Assembly (NCBI GenBank): GCA_003022085.1
Contig: PXQK01000138.1
Location: forward strand, 1-14,022
Direction of reading: 5' to 3'
Length of the DNA stretch: 14,022 nt
Origin: Halobacteriales archaeon QH_10_65_19
Lineage (GTDB): Archaea > Halobacteriota > Halobacteria > Halobacteriales > Haloarculaceae
This document shows, one piece after another, positions 6,284-13,970 of the stretch. The stretch's first letter is position 1; each line of letters opens with the position of its first letter. Position numbers and translations under genes: made by a program. Under the pieces are notes generated by a model. That model saw nothing but the letters and a program-made list of their open reading frames with translations. It was not told the DNA's origin and searched no databases.

Positions 6284-7531
6284 ATGGCAACATACCGTCC
6301 TGTTGCAGCCACGGACCGGGACCGGTTCGAGGAGATCCTCCAGCACGCGTTCGCGATCGAGCAGGGTCCCAGCCGCGACAAGCAGGCCGACGTCGACGAC
6401 TCTGCCCCCGAGTACTGGAACGATAGCGACGAGTGGCCACCGACCCTCTCGGAGCCCCGCGGGATCTTCGAGGGCGACCGTCTCGTCAGCGTCTGCAAGC
6501 TCTACTACCTTGATGCCTACCTCCACGACGACTTCGTGACGGTCGGGGGGCTCGGCGGGGTCGCGACGCCGTCCGAACACCGCCGAGAGGGGCACGTCCG
6601 CACACTCGCGGCCGGGGCACTTGCGGAGTACCGCGAGAACGGGATCACGCACGTCGCGCTCTGGCCGTTCGACACCGGCTTCTACAGGCATCTCGGCTGG
6701 GGCATCGCCAACAAGTACACCCGCTACGAACTCCCGCCCGACGGCCTCTCTTTCGCCCGCGGCGCCGACGGCAGGATTCGGCGGCTCGGCCCCGACGACT
6801 GGGAGCGCCTCCGTCCGGTCGAGGTCGCCTTCGGCGAGGGAACCAACCTCTCGGTGCGCCGCTCCGGGACCTGGTGGCGCGAGCGGACGCTGAGTGACTG
6901 GCCGGACGACGAACGACCGTACGTCTACGGGTACGAGCGCGGCGGCGACCTCCAGGGGTACGTCCTCTACACTGTCGACAGCGGCGACGACGGCCGGCGG
7001 CTCAACGTGTCGACACTCGCTCACACCGACGAAGAGGCATACCTCGGGCTGCTCGGATTCCTCTCGGACCACGACTCGCAGGTCGGAACGGTCGTGTTGT
7101 GGCGCGCGCTAGAGACAGAACTGCTCGACCGCGTCTCCGCACCAGAGGAGGTCGAGTGCGTCGTCGAACCAGGGCCAATGGTCCGCCTGACCGACGTCGC
7201 GACTGCGGTGGAACGCTACCCCTGGCCCGACAGCGTCGATGTCCGGTTTACGCTCGACGTCTCCGACCCGCTGCTCGATCACAACGACGGCCGCTTCGAG
7301 GTCTCTGTCGCGGACGGGAGCGCGACTGCGACAGCCCTGGAGACGTCCGACGCAGACCCCGAGGCCGACGTTTCCGCTGATATCGCCACGCTCTCACAGC
7401 TGTCCGTCGGGACCCACAGCCCGAGGGAGGCTGCGCGCCTCAGCGACCTAGAAATCCGGCGCGAGACGCTCGCCGACCCGCTGTCGCGGGCCTTTCCCGG
7501 CAAACCGGTCTGTCTGCGGGAGTTCTTCTGA
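6284..7531 (+). CDS. Eis-type GNAT acetyltransferase with C-terminal SCP2-like domain
   Basis: A 415-residue protein with the three-part layout of the Eis family: GNAT domain (about 1-150), second GNAT-like domain (about 155-310), and a sterol-carrier-like C-terminal domain (about 315-412). Eis proteins acetylate amines with acetyl-CoA. The acetyl-CoA loop is visible in GGVATPSEHRREGHVRTL (91-108). From the mycobacterial enzyme, a tyrosine in IYGRFGYG (Tyr126) and the carboxylate of a C-terminal Phe act in catalysis; the equivalents here are Tyr134 in FYRHLGWG and the last residue, Phe415 (REFF, then stop). Length matches the family (about 400). The start is supported by GGTGA 3 bases upstream and by the N-terminal YRPVAATD strand. 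Substrate is unknown. It is probably transcribed alone. Confidence 0.88.
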   Translation: MATYRPVAATDRDRFEEILQHAFAIEQGPSRDKQADVDDSAPEYWNDSDEWPPTLSEPRGIFEGDRLVSVCKLYYLDAYLHDDFVTVGGLGGVATPSEHRREGHVRTLAAGALAEYRENGITHVALWPFDTGFYRHLGWGIANKYTRYELPPDGLSFARGADGRIRRLGPDDWERLRPVEVAFGEGTNLSVRRSGTWWRERTLSDWPDDERPYVYGYERGGDLQGYVLYTVDSGDDGRRLNVSTLAHTDEEAYLGLLGFLSDHDSQVGTVVLWRALETELLDRVSAPEEVECVVEPGPMVRLTDVATAVERYPWPDSVDVRFTLDVSDPLLDHNDGRFEVSVADGSATATALETSDADPEADVSADIATLSQLSVGTHSPREAARLSDLEIRRETLADPLSRAFPGKPVCLREFF

Positions 7532-7549
7532 CATGTCGAAACGTGGAGT

Positions 7550-7558
7550 TGTATAAAC
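7550..7558 (+). promoter_or_regulatory. TATA-type promoter of the membrane operon
   Basis: TGTATAAAC lies 49 bases before the ATG at 7607 in the short gap after the acetyltransferase. Transcription would start near 7580, leaving a leader of about 27 bases. It is the only good TATA-like match in the gap and probably drives all genes to 13738. Confidence 0.55.
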
Positions 7559-7606
7559 GGCCCAGAATGTTTTTACTCGTGGAAGGTACAGTACCGCCTA
7601 CAGGTA

Positions 7607-8719
7607 ATGAGCACGGCCGCCCGCGATCGGTCGCCCTCCAGGCAGTTCCGGGGACGCATGCTCGGCGTGTTAGCGGTGTTACTGGCAGTCAACGCGCTGT
7701 TCGTCCTGGTGCTTCTGTGGGGTTTTTGGGTCCTCATCCCGACAGCCGTCGGGTTCGTCTTCACCGGCGAGGTAGCGGTGCTCGCCGACCTGGTCCGTCT
7801 TCCGGTCGCGCCGTGGCTGTGCCTGCTCGCCGTCGTCGGGTTTCTCGGCGGGCAGATCTACTACGGCTATCGGCGGGTGCTGACGGGCACAGAGGCTGTC
7901 GGGGACGACGAGGAGCATGCCGTCGCGCGGACGGTCCGCAAGCTGGCGATGACCGTCGGCGTGCCCGTGCCCGCGGTCCGCGTCGTCGCAGACGAGGAGC
8001 CGAGCTGCTACACCGTCGGGCGGTTCACCGACGCGACGATCGTCGTCACGACGGGGTTGATCGGGGCGCTCGACGCCGAGGAACTGGAGGCGGTGCTGGC
8101 ACACGAGGTCGCACACGTCGCCAACCGCGACGTGACGCTGATGACGGTCACGACGCTGTTCCTGGAGATCACGGACCGGGTCTATCACGCCACACGGCTG
8201 GTCCGGCGAGCGATCACCGACCGCGACAGCCTCTCGAAGCGCGACTGGCTCGTCCTCCGGTTCGCCTTCCCGATCGCGGCACTCGTGTACCTGCTCGTGG
8301 CGCCCGTGCTCTGGCTGTTCCCGCTGGCAGCGGGCTGGGCGACGCGGCAGCTCTCCCACGCCCGGGAGTACGCCGCGGACGCCGCAGCCGCGGAGATGAC
8401 AGGCAGGCCGCTCGCGCTCGCGACCGCCCTCACGACGCTCGGTGACGCCACGACCGCACCGGAGACGGACCTCCGCCTCGTCAAGACGTGTGCGCTGTGT
8501 ATCGTCCCTGCGGAGCCGGTGACGGGTGCCGACACGGTGTCGCTCCCGACGATCACCCGACCGGCCGACGCCGGGGACCGGGGGGAACGAACCACCGCCT
8601 GGCTCGACGGGGCGACACCCGCACAGACCGCCGGTGGGACGTTCGACACCCACCCGCCTGTCGGGCGCCGGGTCGCACGACTCCGCGAGATGGCCGCCAA
8701 CCTGGAGGGAGGACGGTGA
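7607..8719 (+). CDS. HtpX-like M48 family membrane metalloprotease
   Basis: A 370-residue integral membrane zinc protease. Two membrane segments lie near the N-terminus (about 19-52), another at 69-88, and a hydrophobic pair around 218-248. The catalytic HEVAH is at 166-170 (LAHEVAHVANRDV), and the third zinc ligand is Glu254 in SHAREYAADAAAAE, exactly the M48 arrangement. The family degrades misfolded or damaged membrane proteins at the inner face of the membrane. The C-terminal 100 residues include THPPVGRRVARL, the conserved 'HPP...RI..L' ending of HtpX-type proteases. ATG 7607 has little Shine-Dalgarno support; Met18 is a possible later start. It is first in an operon and ends one base before the DUF4129 protein starts, which suggests a shared role in envelope quality control. 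Confidence 0.93.
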   Translation: MSTAARDRSPSRQFRGRMLGVLAVLLAVNALFVLVLLWGFWVLIPTAVGFVFTGEVAVLADLVRLPVAPWLCLLAVVGFLGGQIYYGYRRVLTGTEAVGDDEEHAVARTVRKLAMTVGVPVPAVRVVADEEPSCYTVGRFTDATIVVTTGLIGALDAEELEAVLAHEVAHVANRDVTLMTVTTLFLEITDRVYHATRLVRRAITDRDSLSKRDWLVLRFAFPIAALVYLLVAPVLWLFPLAAGWATRQLSHAREYAADAAAAEMTGRPLALATALTTLGDATTAPETDLRLVKTCALCIVPAEPVTGADTVSLPTITRPADAGDRGERTTAWLDGATPAQTAGGTFDTHPPVGRRVARLREMAANLEGGR

Positions 8720-8720
8720 G

Positions 8721-10379
8721 ATGAACCCCCGGCGACGGCTGCTGCTGGTGGTCGGCTGTGTCGCCTGCCTGCTCGCGCTCAGCAGTGCCCTCCCTGCGGC
8801 CGATCCACGCCTCGACGCGCCGGGTGTCGGCGACGGCGAGGGAGCCGACACGGGAAGCTGGGACGAGGTCGTCGACTCGGAGGGGTCTGATTCCTCGGAC
8901 GACGAGGAGGGAGACGAGCCCGACGAGCCCACGGACACTGACACCGACCCCGAGCCCGGGACCGACCGCGACCACGAGTTACGAATCGACGGAGCAGTCG
9001 TGCCGGGCAACGACGTGACCGTTGAGCTCACGGGCTGGACGCTGTTAGACGACGAGTTCTCCGTCCAGGTCGACAACGAAACCGTCGGCACGACTGACAG
9101 GGGCGAACTCGGGATCACGGTCCCGTACGCCACGGAGATGACGGTGGCGGTTCCCGCCGAATCGCTCTCCCAGACCGTCGACGTCCGGACGAACGCGTCG
9201 ATCAACGTCGACGGGGACGTCGCACAGAATCGCAACGTTACCGCGGTCGTCACGGTCGGATCGACACCCGTCTCGGACCTCCGGATGTACCAGGACGGCG
9301 AGGTGGTCGGGACGACCGACGAGAACGGCGAGCTGGCGGTGACGATGCCCGAACGGGTCGGGACGACGGAGCTCCGCGCCGAACGCGGCCCGGTTACCGG
9401 CGAGCGATCGGTCGCCCTGCTGGCGCCGACAGTTACGGTCAGGTCACAGCTCCTGTTCCCCGGCCTGCCTGCGCCGGTAGAGGTGACCGCCGACGGCGTC
9501 GGTGTCCCGAACGCCACCGTGACGGTCGAGGGCGGCGGCACGACAACGACCAACGAGGACGGCTTCACCCGCGTCCGGCTCCCGATCGACAACGAGGCGA
9601 CGATCACGGCCGAGGTCGACGGGGAACGCGCGACGACGACGGTCGGCAAGCTGTACCTCAGGCTGACGGTCGTCGGGGTGCTGGTGCCCGGGCTCGTGGG
9701 CGGGTTCGTCTGGACGTACGTCCGGTACTGGGGGCGCGCCGAGCCGTGGGACCGCGACGGGTTGGTCCGGGCCGGAACGGGGTTCGGGATCGCTGGGCTG
9801 TTCGTCGCCATCGCGGACGTGCTCGCTGCCCTCCTCGACGCGCTGCGAGCGCCGTCGGTCCCGGACGTCTCGTTCTCGGTGCCGCGACCCAGGGGGTTCT
9901 CGGGGCTGACCGGCATCCTCTCTGTTCCGTGGCCCTCTGTCTCGCTTCCGCGGCTCGGTCTCGGCTCGCTTCTCTCCGCGCGCGGGTCGTCCGACGGGTC
10001 TGGTTCCGGGCTCGCGTCGTCGATCCGCGACCGGCTCAGGTTTGGGGACGACGACGGGGAGGAGGCGTCCGGGGACCAGGAGCCGTCGCTGGCTGACGAG
10101 CCGCTCGGTCCGCCGGGCCCCCGGGCCGAACTGCGGGCCCACTGGCACGCGTTCCTCGACAGAGTCGGGCTGCAGAAACGGGAGACGCGGACGCCGGGTC
10201 AGGCAGCACGTCAGGCGCTGGCTGCCGGGTTCCCGGCGACGTCGGTCCGACGGCTGCTGAGTGTCTTCCGCAAAGTGGAGTACGGCGGCCGTGACCCGTC
10301 CCCGGAGCAGGTCGCAGAGGCGCAGGCGGCCGCCGACGAACTGCTCGATCACGACCCCGACGAGGAGGGATCGGAGTGA
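8721..10379 (+). CDS. secreted/membrane-anchored protein with cytoplasmic DUF4129 domain
   Basis: A 552-residue protein. A signal peptide or N-terminal anchor (RRRLLLVVGCVACLLALSSAL, about 5-25) leads into an acidic, low-complexity stretch of Asp, Glu, Ser, Thr and Pro (48-84). Then come three apparent Ig- or carboxypeptidase-regulatory-like beta domains (about 88-305), each with a V-x-V plus 'TxxxG/ENGEL/EDGFTRV' turn. Membrane segments follow at about 311-334 and 352-374. A low-complexity linker leads to a C-terminal DUF4129-type domain (about 466-545) with ELRAHWHAFLDRVGL, RTPGQAARQALAAG and VEYGGRDPSPEQV. DUF4129 domains recur beside DUF58, MoxR and transglutaminase genes; their function is unproven. 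The strong GGAGG sequence at 8704-8713 supports ATG 8721. Confidence 0.88.
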   Translation: MNPRRRLLLVVGCVACLLALSSALPAADPRLDAPGVGDGEGADTGSWDEVVDSEGSDSSDDEEGDEPDEPTDTDTDPEPGTDRDHELRIDGAVVPGNDVTVELTGWTLLDDEFSVQVDNETVGTTDRGELGITVPYATEMTVAVPAESLSQTVDVRTNASINVDGDVAQNRNVTAVVTVGSTPVSDLRMYQDGEVVGTTDENGELAVTMPERVGTTELRAERGPVTGERSVALLAPTVTVRSQLLFPGLPAPVEVTADGVGVPNATVTVEGGGTTTTNEDGFTRVRLPIDNEATITAEVDGERATTTVGKLYLRLTVVGVLVPGLVGGFVWTYVRYWGRAEPWDRDGLVRAGTGFGIAGLFVAIADVLAALLDALRAPSVPDVSFSVPRPRGFSGLTGILSVPWPSVSLPRLGLGSLLSARGSSDGSGSGLASSIRDRLRFGDDDGEEASGDQEPSLADEPLGPPGPRAELRAHWHAFLDRVGLQKRETRTPGQAARQALAAGFPATSVRRLLSVFRKVEYGGRDPSPEQVAEAQAAADELLDHDPDEEGSE

Positions 10380-10414
10380 GCGACGCCAACCGGCTCGTCG
10401 GCCGGCTGGAGTGA
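10376..10414 (+). CDS. 12-codon coupling ORF or frameshifted original start
   Basis: GTG 10376 overlaps the DUF4129 stop as GTGA, has GGAGG (10364-10368) 7 bases upstream, and reads 12 codons (MSDANRLVGRLE) to a TGA at 10412-10414. That stop overlaps GTG 10411, the first in-frame start of the next gene, again as GTGA. Either this is a true mini-ORF that carries ribosomes to the next start, or the next gene originally began here and one base has been gained or lost. The other junctions in this operon use the same four-base overlap, which favours 10376 as an initiation site. Confidence 0.5.
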   Translation: MSDANRLVGRLE

Positions 10415-10950
10415 TCGGCCCTATCCTCGCGGGGTTCCTGTACGTGTTCGTCGTTCTCATGCCGATGTGGGGTATCGTGCTCGCGGCGGTGGGCGCCCAC
10501 CTGTGGTCGACCGGCGCGACGGACCGCCTCGGCCCGATCAGGTCGCCGTCCCCCGAAGGTGGCGTGACGGCCGCCGAGGGGCCGGTTGGCCGGGAAACGG
10601 CACAGCGCCTGCGTGACGCTGCGAGTGACCACTACCGCAGTGCCGTGGACGCGCCGGCCGACGACGTCCGGAGCACGCTCTGGGAGGGGGCCGTTCGGCG
10701 GACCAGAACCCGCTTTGGACACGACGAGCCGACGGCCCGGTCGGTTGTCGTTGCCGGCGAGTGGACCGACGATCCGGTTGCAGCGGCTTTCCTCTCCGAT
10801 GAGGTGTCGTACCCGCTCGGCGACCGCCTCCGGGCGGCTGTCGATCCCGGGCGTGCGTACCTCCGACGCGTGCGCCGGACGGTCGAGGCACTCGAAACGC
10901 CGTCCGACGCTGGGGCGGACGGGACGGACGGGTCGGAGGTGGGGGAATGA
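10411..10950 (+). CDS. small membrane protein of the DUF58/DUF4129 cluster
   Basis: A protein of 179 residues if started at GTG 10411. Residues 1-32 form one long or two short membrane segments (GPILAGFLYVFVVLMPMWGIVLAAVGAHLW). The rest is soluble and includes LRDAASDHYRSAVDAPADDV, WEGAVRRTRTRFGHDEPTARS, the distinctive GEWTDDPVAAAFLSDE (116-131) and a basic DPGRAYLRRVRRTVEAL helix. I recall a family of this shape (haloarchaeal DUF7269-like, not checked) between DUF4129 and DUF58 genes. No enzymatic motif is seen. The start lacks its own Shine-Dalgarno, see the mini-ORF at 10376. The last four bases overlap the start of the DUF58 gene (ATGA), so translation is coupled. Its likely role is as a partner of the DUF58 protein. 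Confidence 0.75.
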   Translation: MIGPILAGFLYVFVVLMPMWGIVLAAVGAHLWSTGATDRLGPIRSPSPEGGVTAAEGPVGRETAQRLRDAASDHYRSAVDAPADDVRSTLWEGAVRRTRTRFGHDEPTARSVVVAGEWTDDPVAAAFLSDEVSYPLGDRLRAAVDPGRAYLRRVRRTVEALETPSDAGADGTDGSEVGE

Positions 10951-12350
10951 GCGAGGCGACCACAGCCGCGGAGGACGACGTCGTCACCGTCGACAGAGCG
11001 GAGGAGGAGTGGGGTGTTGTCGTCGCGCTCGCGCTCGCGGCGATCGGCCTGGCGGTCGGGAGTCCGGTGTTGCTCGCGGGTGCGACGATACCGCTGTGGT
11101 ACACCGCAGCCGCGTCGTTCGCCGGCCGGCCGGAGACGACGGTCGCGATCCACCGTACGCTCGCCGTCGAGACCGGGTCCGTCGACGCGACGCGGCGGCC
11201 CGGTGACGAATCGGACGGGGACGCTCTGTCGGGCGATCCGGGCGAAACCGTCACGGTCCGGACGACGCTCCGGAACGCCGGCTCCGCGCCGGCGGTTGAC
11301 CTCCGGGTCGTCGACGGCGTGCCCGACGCGTTGCCGGTCGTCGAGGGGACTCCCCGGGCCTGCGCCACGCTTGCCCCCGGCGAAGAGACAACACTCGAGT
11401 ACGAGGTCGAACTCCAGCGTGGCGAACACGTTTTCGGGACGCCGACGCTCCGGGCCCGCGACCTCACCGGCGGAACCACGGTCGGCTGGGAGGGGGCGGC
11501 CGCGGGCGGCCACAGGCTGGTGTGCTCGCCGGCAGTCGACAAGGCGCCGCTCGGGAACGGACACAACGACTACGCGGGCGAGGTGCCGACCGACGAGGGC
11601 GGCAGCGGCGTCGAGTTCCACTCGGTGCGCGACTACGAGCCGGGCGACCCGGTGCGGTCGATCGACTGGCGGCGGTACGCGAACACGCGCGACCTCGCCA
11701 CCGTCGAGTACCGTGCCGAGCGCTCGACGCGGGTTCTCTGCGTGGTCGACGCCCGGCCGAGCGAGCAGGCAGCACCGGCCGGGTCGGAGCTGTCGACGCT
11801 CGAACTCGGCGGTCACGCTGCCGAGCGAACCGCCGGGCGGCTGCTGGCGGAGGGACACCCGACCGGCGCCGCTGTGATCCGGGGTCGGCAGACGTCGCTC
11901 GTGCCGCCGGGCACCGGAAACACGGTGCGAGAACGTGCAGTCGGGCTGCTCGGGGCACTACCGGAGGAAGCCCCTGCTGTCCCGGCCCGCCGGCTCCACG
12001 AGGACCCTGTCGAGGCGGTCACGCGGGTGGTTCCCGGCGAAACGCAGGTGTATCTGTTCTCTTCGTTCGTGGACGACACGCCCCTGAACCTGGTCGAGCG
12101 CCTCCGTTTCCAGGGGTACGGCGTGTGCGTCGTCTCCCCGGACGTCGCGGGCTCCGCCGGTGCCGGGGCAGCCGGGGATGGCACGCAGACGAACGAGGAC
12201 GTCGGGAGGCTTGCGACGCGGGTGACGGCCATCAGCCGCGACAACCGTCTCGCGCGGGTCAGAGCCACGGGTGCGACCGTAATCGAGTGGGAACTCGACC
12301 GCTCGCTCGGGCTAGTACTCAACCGGGCGGTCAGGGAGGTGAGACGATGA
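10947..12350 (+). CDS. DUF58 domain protein
   Basis: A 467-residue membrane protein. Two membrane segments (about 23-37 and 40-58) are followed by a beta-rich, CARDB-like extracellular or intermembrane region (about 98-165, GETVTVRTTLRNAG...). The DUF58 signature is clear at 221-258: GVEFHSVRDYEPGDPVR, SIDWRRYANTRDLATVEY and RAE. Beyond it comes a von Willebrand A-like fold with strand VLCVVDARPSEQ; the MIDAS pattern DxSxS is not intact (DARPS). DUF58 proteins usually pair with a MoxR AAA ATPase and are linked to assembly or activation of envelope proteins. The start at 10947 has GGAGGT (10935-10940) 6 bases upstream and an ATGA overlap with the previous stop. The stop overlaps the next gene by 4 bases. 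Confidence 0.92.
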   Translation: MSEATTAAEDDVVTVDRAEEEWGVVVALALAAIGLAVGSPVLLAGATIPLWYTAAASFAGRPETTVAIHRTLAVETGSVDATRRPGDESDGDALSGDPGETVTVRTTLRNAGSAPAVDLRVVDGVPDALPVVEGTPRACATLAPGEETTLEYEVELQRGEHVFGTPTLRARDLTGGTTVGWEGAAAGGHRLVCSPAVDKAPLGNGHNDYAGEVPTDEGGSGVEFHSVRDYEPGDPVRSIDWRRYANTRDLATVEYRAERSTRVLCVVDARPSEQAAPAGSELSTLELGGHAAERTAGRLLAEGHPTGAAVIRGRQTSLVPPGTGNTVRERAVGLLGALPEEAPAVPARRLHEDPVEAVTRVVPGETQVYLFSSFVDDTPLNLVERLRFQGYGVCVVSPDVAGSAGAGAAGDGTQTNEDVGRLATRVTAISRDNRLARVRATGATVIEWELDRSLGLVLNRAVREVRR

Positions 12351-13738
12351 GCGCGCCGACCGCTCGCCTTCCGCGGACGAGTGCCCGTGCCGTCGCGCTC
12401 GCGGCGGTGCTCGGCGTGCTTGCGCTGACGGCACACGAGCCCCGTGTAGGCCTGGGAGTACTCTCGGGTGGGGCCGTCGCAGCCGCCGTTGCGGTCTCGA
12501 CCGGCGGTCACAGCCCGGCGCTCGCGGCGGCGCTGTTTCCGGCTGGCGTTCTCGGGACGGTCGGCGTCCTGGTGTTCGCGTCGGGAGTGGGGCCTGTCGC
12601 CCTCATGCTCGTGGCAGTCGCCGTCCCACTGGGGGTCGGCGTCTCGGTCGTGGTGCTGGGCGGCGGGTCCCCCGCACAGCTCCGGGAGGTGGGGACTGCG
12701 TCGCTGTACGCGGCGGTCGTCGCTGCCTGCGGGACGGCGCTCGCGGCCGGTGTTGCCCTGGCTGGTAGTCCGGCGGCGGCAGTCTCGGCGCTCATCTGGG
12801 CTACTGGTCGGGGTGCGTTCGGGCTCGCAACCGCGGTCGCGGTCGCCGGTCTCGCGGTGTCGGCTGGCGTCACCGCGATCCCGCCGGCCGCGCTCGCGCC
12901 GCCACAGAGCCGGGAGCGGGCTGTCGAGATGCGGACCGCAGCTGCGTGGGCGGTGATCGTCGGATCGCTCGTGGTGGTCGCCCTCCTCGCGGTGTTGCTC
13001 GTGGTCGCCTCTCTCGAAAGCACCGCCGGAGCGGTCGTCGACTGGCTGCTCGTGACGCCATACATCCGTGGCGTGCTCCTGGGGCTGGCAGCCATGGGGG
13101 TCGGGCTGGCATCTGTCAGCCTGCTCGCCCGCTGGTCCTGGGAGAACGCGCCGCGTCCCCCCGAGCCGGTGTTCTCCGTGGTGGGCGGGACAGTTTGTGG
13201 GTTCGTGGCGATCAGTGCGCTTCTCGTTCTCGTCGGCGGCCCGCAGCCTGCGAGTGAGTGGACGGGGATTTTCGCCGTCGCTGCGGTCCTGTTCGGCGTC
13301 GCCTGGGTCGTGTTCTCCGAGTACGCCGACGCGCTGGAAACCGGTATTGCCCCGGCCGCGCGGACGGTCGTCGCGGTGGCACTGGGCGCAAGCGGCACTA
13401 TCGTCGGAACAACCGCCGCGTACCAGGGGGAGGCGGCCGGCACGAGCGTCGCCGGCCTTGCCCCGCTCGTCGCATTCGCGGCCGGCTTTTTCGTCTACAG
13501 GGCTGGCAGGTTCGGGCGAACGCTCGGCGCGGAGGTCGGAACGGCCGGCGCGGCCCGTCGCACACAGCTGGTACGGCTCGGATGGCTCGGTACGGTGACG
13601 GCGCTCGGGCTGGTCGTCGCTGCAGGGGGGCTCTGGGCCGCGACGGTGCTCGCACCGACGCTCTCTGTACCGGCGGCCACAGGGGTTGTCGTCGGCATGG
13701 TCGCGCTGGTGGCCGGCGTCTGGCTCCTGCTGCGCTGA
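12347..13738 (+). CDS. polytopic membrane protein of the DUF58 cluster
   Basis: A 463-residue protein made almost entirely of Ala/Val/Gly/Leu-rich membrane segments, about 13 by eye, with short loops. The longest loops are near residues 180-197 (IPPAALAPPQSRERAVEMRT), 266-278 and 384-404. The final segment ends at the C-terminus (VWLLLR). No transport or catalytic motif is recognisable. I recall a multi-spanning family (haloarchaeal DUF7519-like, not checked) in this position of DUF58 clusters. The start is well supported: GGAGGTGA (12335-12342) lies 4 bases before the ATG, which overlaps the DUF58 stop as ATGA. It is the last recognisable gene of the operon. A transporter-like or scaffolding role is only a guess. 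Confidence 0.8.
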   Translation: MSAPTARLPRTSARAVALAAVLGVLALTAHEPRVGLGVLSGGAVAAAVAVSTGGHSPALAAALFPAGVLGTVGVLVFASGVGPVALMLVAVAVPLGVGVSVVVLGGGSPAQLREVGTASLYAAVVAACGTALAAGVALAGSPAAAVSALIWATGRGAFGLATAVAVAGLAVSAGVTAIPPAALAPPQSRERAVEMRTAAAWAVIVGSLVVVALLAVLLVVASLESTAGAVVDWLLVTPYIRGVLLGLAAMGVGLASVSLLARWSWENAPRPPEPVFSVVGGTVCGFVAISALLVLVGGPQPASEWTGIFAVAAVLFGVAWVVFSEYADALETGIAPAARTVVAVALGASGTIVGTTAAYQGEAAGTSVAGLAPLVAFAAGFFVYRAGRFGRTLGAEVGTAGAARRTQLVRLGWLGTVTALGLVVAAGGLWAATVLAPTLSVPAATGVVVGMVALVAGVWLLLR

Positions 13739-13821
13739 AGACCACCCGATACGGGCTGCTGTGACCCGGTACAGCCGTGTTAGCGTACGAGACGCGATAG
13801 GCCCGTAGTTGGCTCGCCGTA

Positions 13822-13970
13822 ATGAGACTCGACGACCACGACGACGCGACGGTAAGAAGGTGTGGCTTTCCTCGCCGGACGAGCTCATCACGCTGCTGCG
13901 AGAGCGCGCCCTCGAGCCCGGGGAGCCGATCGTCGACGTCGATCCCGCGACGGTGTACGCCTACGTAAAC
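13822..13970 (+). pseudogene. frameshifted, truncated start of a probable tyrosine recombinase/integrase
   Basis: ATG 13822 begins MRLDDHDD, then the sensible frame moves by one base. From about 13848 the other frame reads DGKKVWLSSPDELITLL, and then EPGEPIVDVDPATVYAYV up to the IS-like hairpin. MRLxxxDDRDGKKVWLS resembles, from memory, the N-terminus of haloarchaeal XerC-type integrases. EPGEPIVDV could be a more C-terminal part of the same protein, which would mean an internal deletion as well. Loss of one C (DDRDG to DDATV) explains the shift. No catalytic residues of a recombinase are present. The gap 13739-13821 shows no further gene. Confidence 0.45.

Noticed and set aside
6200..7072. 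290-codon minus-strand frame opposite the acetyltransferase
   Set aside because: It is complementary to a well-supported GNAT gene with acetyl-CoA motif and catalytic Tyr; no motif of its own.
7543..7606. upstream plus-strand start giving a protein beginning MELYKRPRMF
   Set aside because: It is in a different frame from the M48 protease, overlaps the TATA element, and continues into Arg-rich shadow sequence.
7679..9916. 745-codon open frame on the minus strand
   Set aside because: It lies antisense to the M48 protease and DUF4129 genes, is full of Ser/Thr/Pro/Arg runs typical of GC-rich shadow frames, and has no recognisable motif. The plus-strand genes have catalytic motifs and coupled starts.
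13744..13770. small stems after the last operon gene as a terminator
   Set aside because: CCCG-ATA-CGGG and GGCTG/CAGCC stems are short and no T-rich run follows, so termination here is not supported.
11813..13891. 692-codon open frame on the minus strand
   Set aside because: Antisense shadow of the DUF58 and polytopic membrane genes; Arg-rich and low in hydrophobic residues, unlike a haloarchaeal protein.
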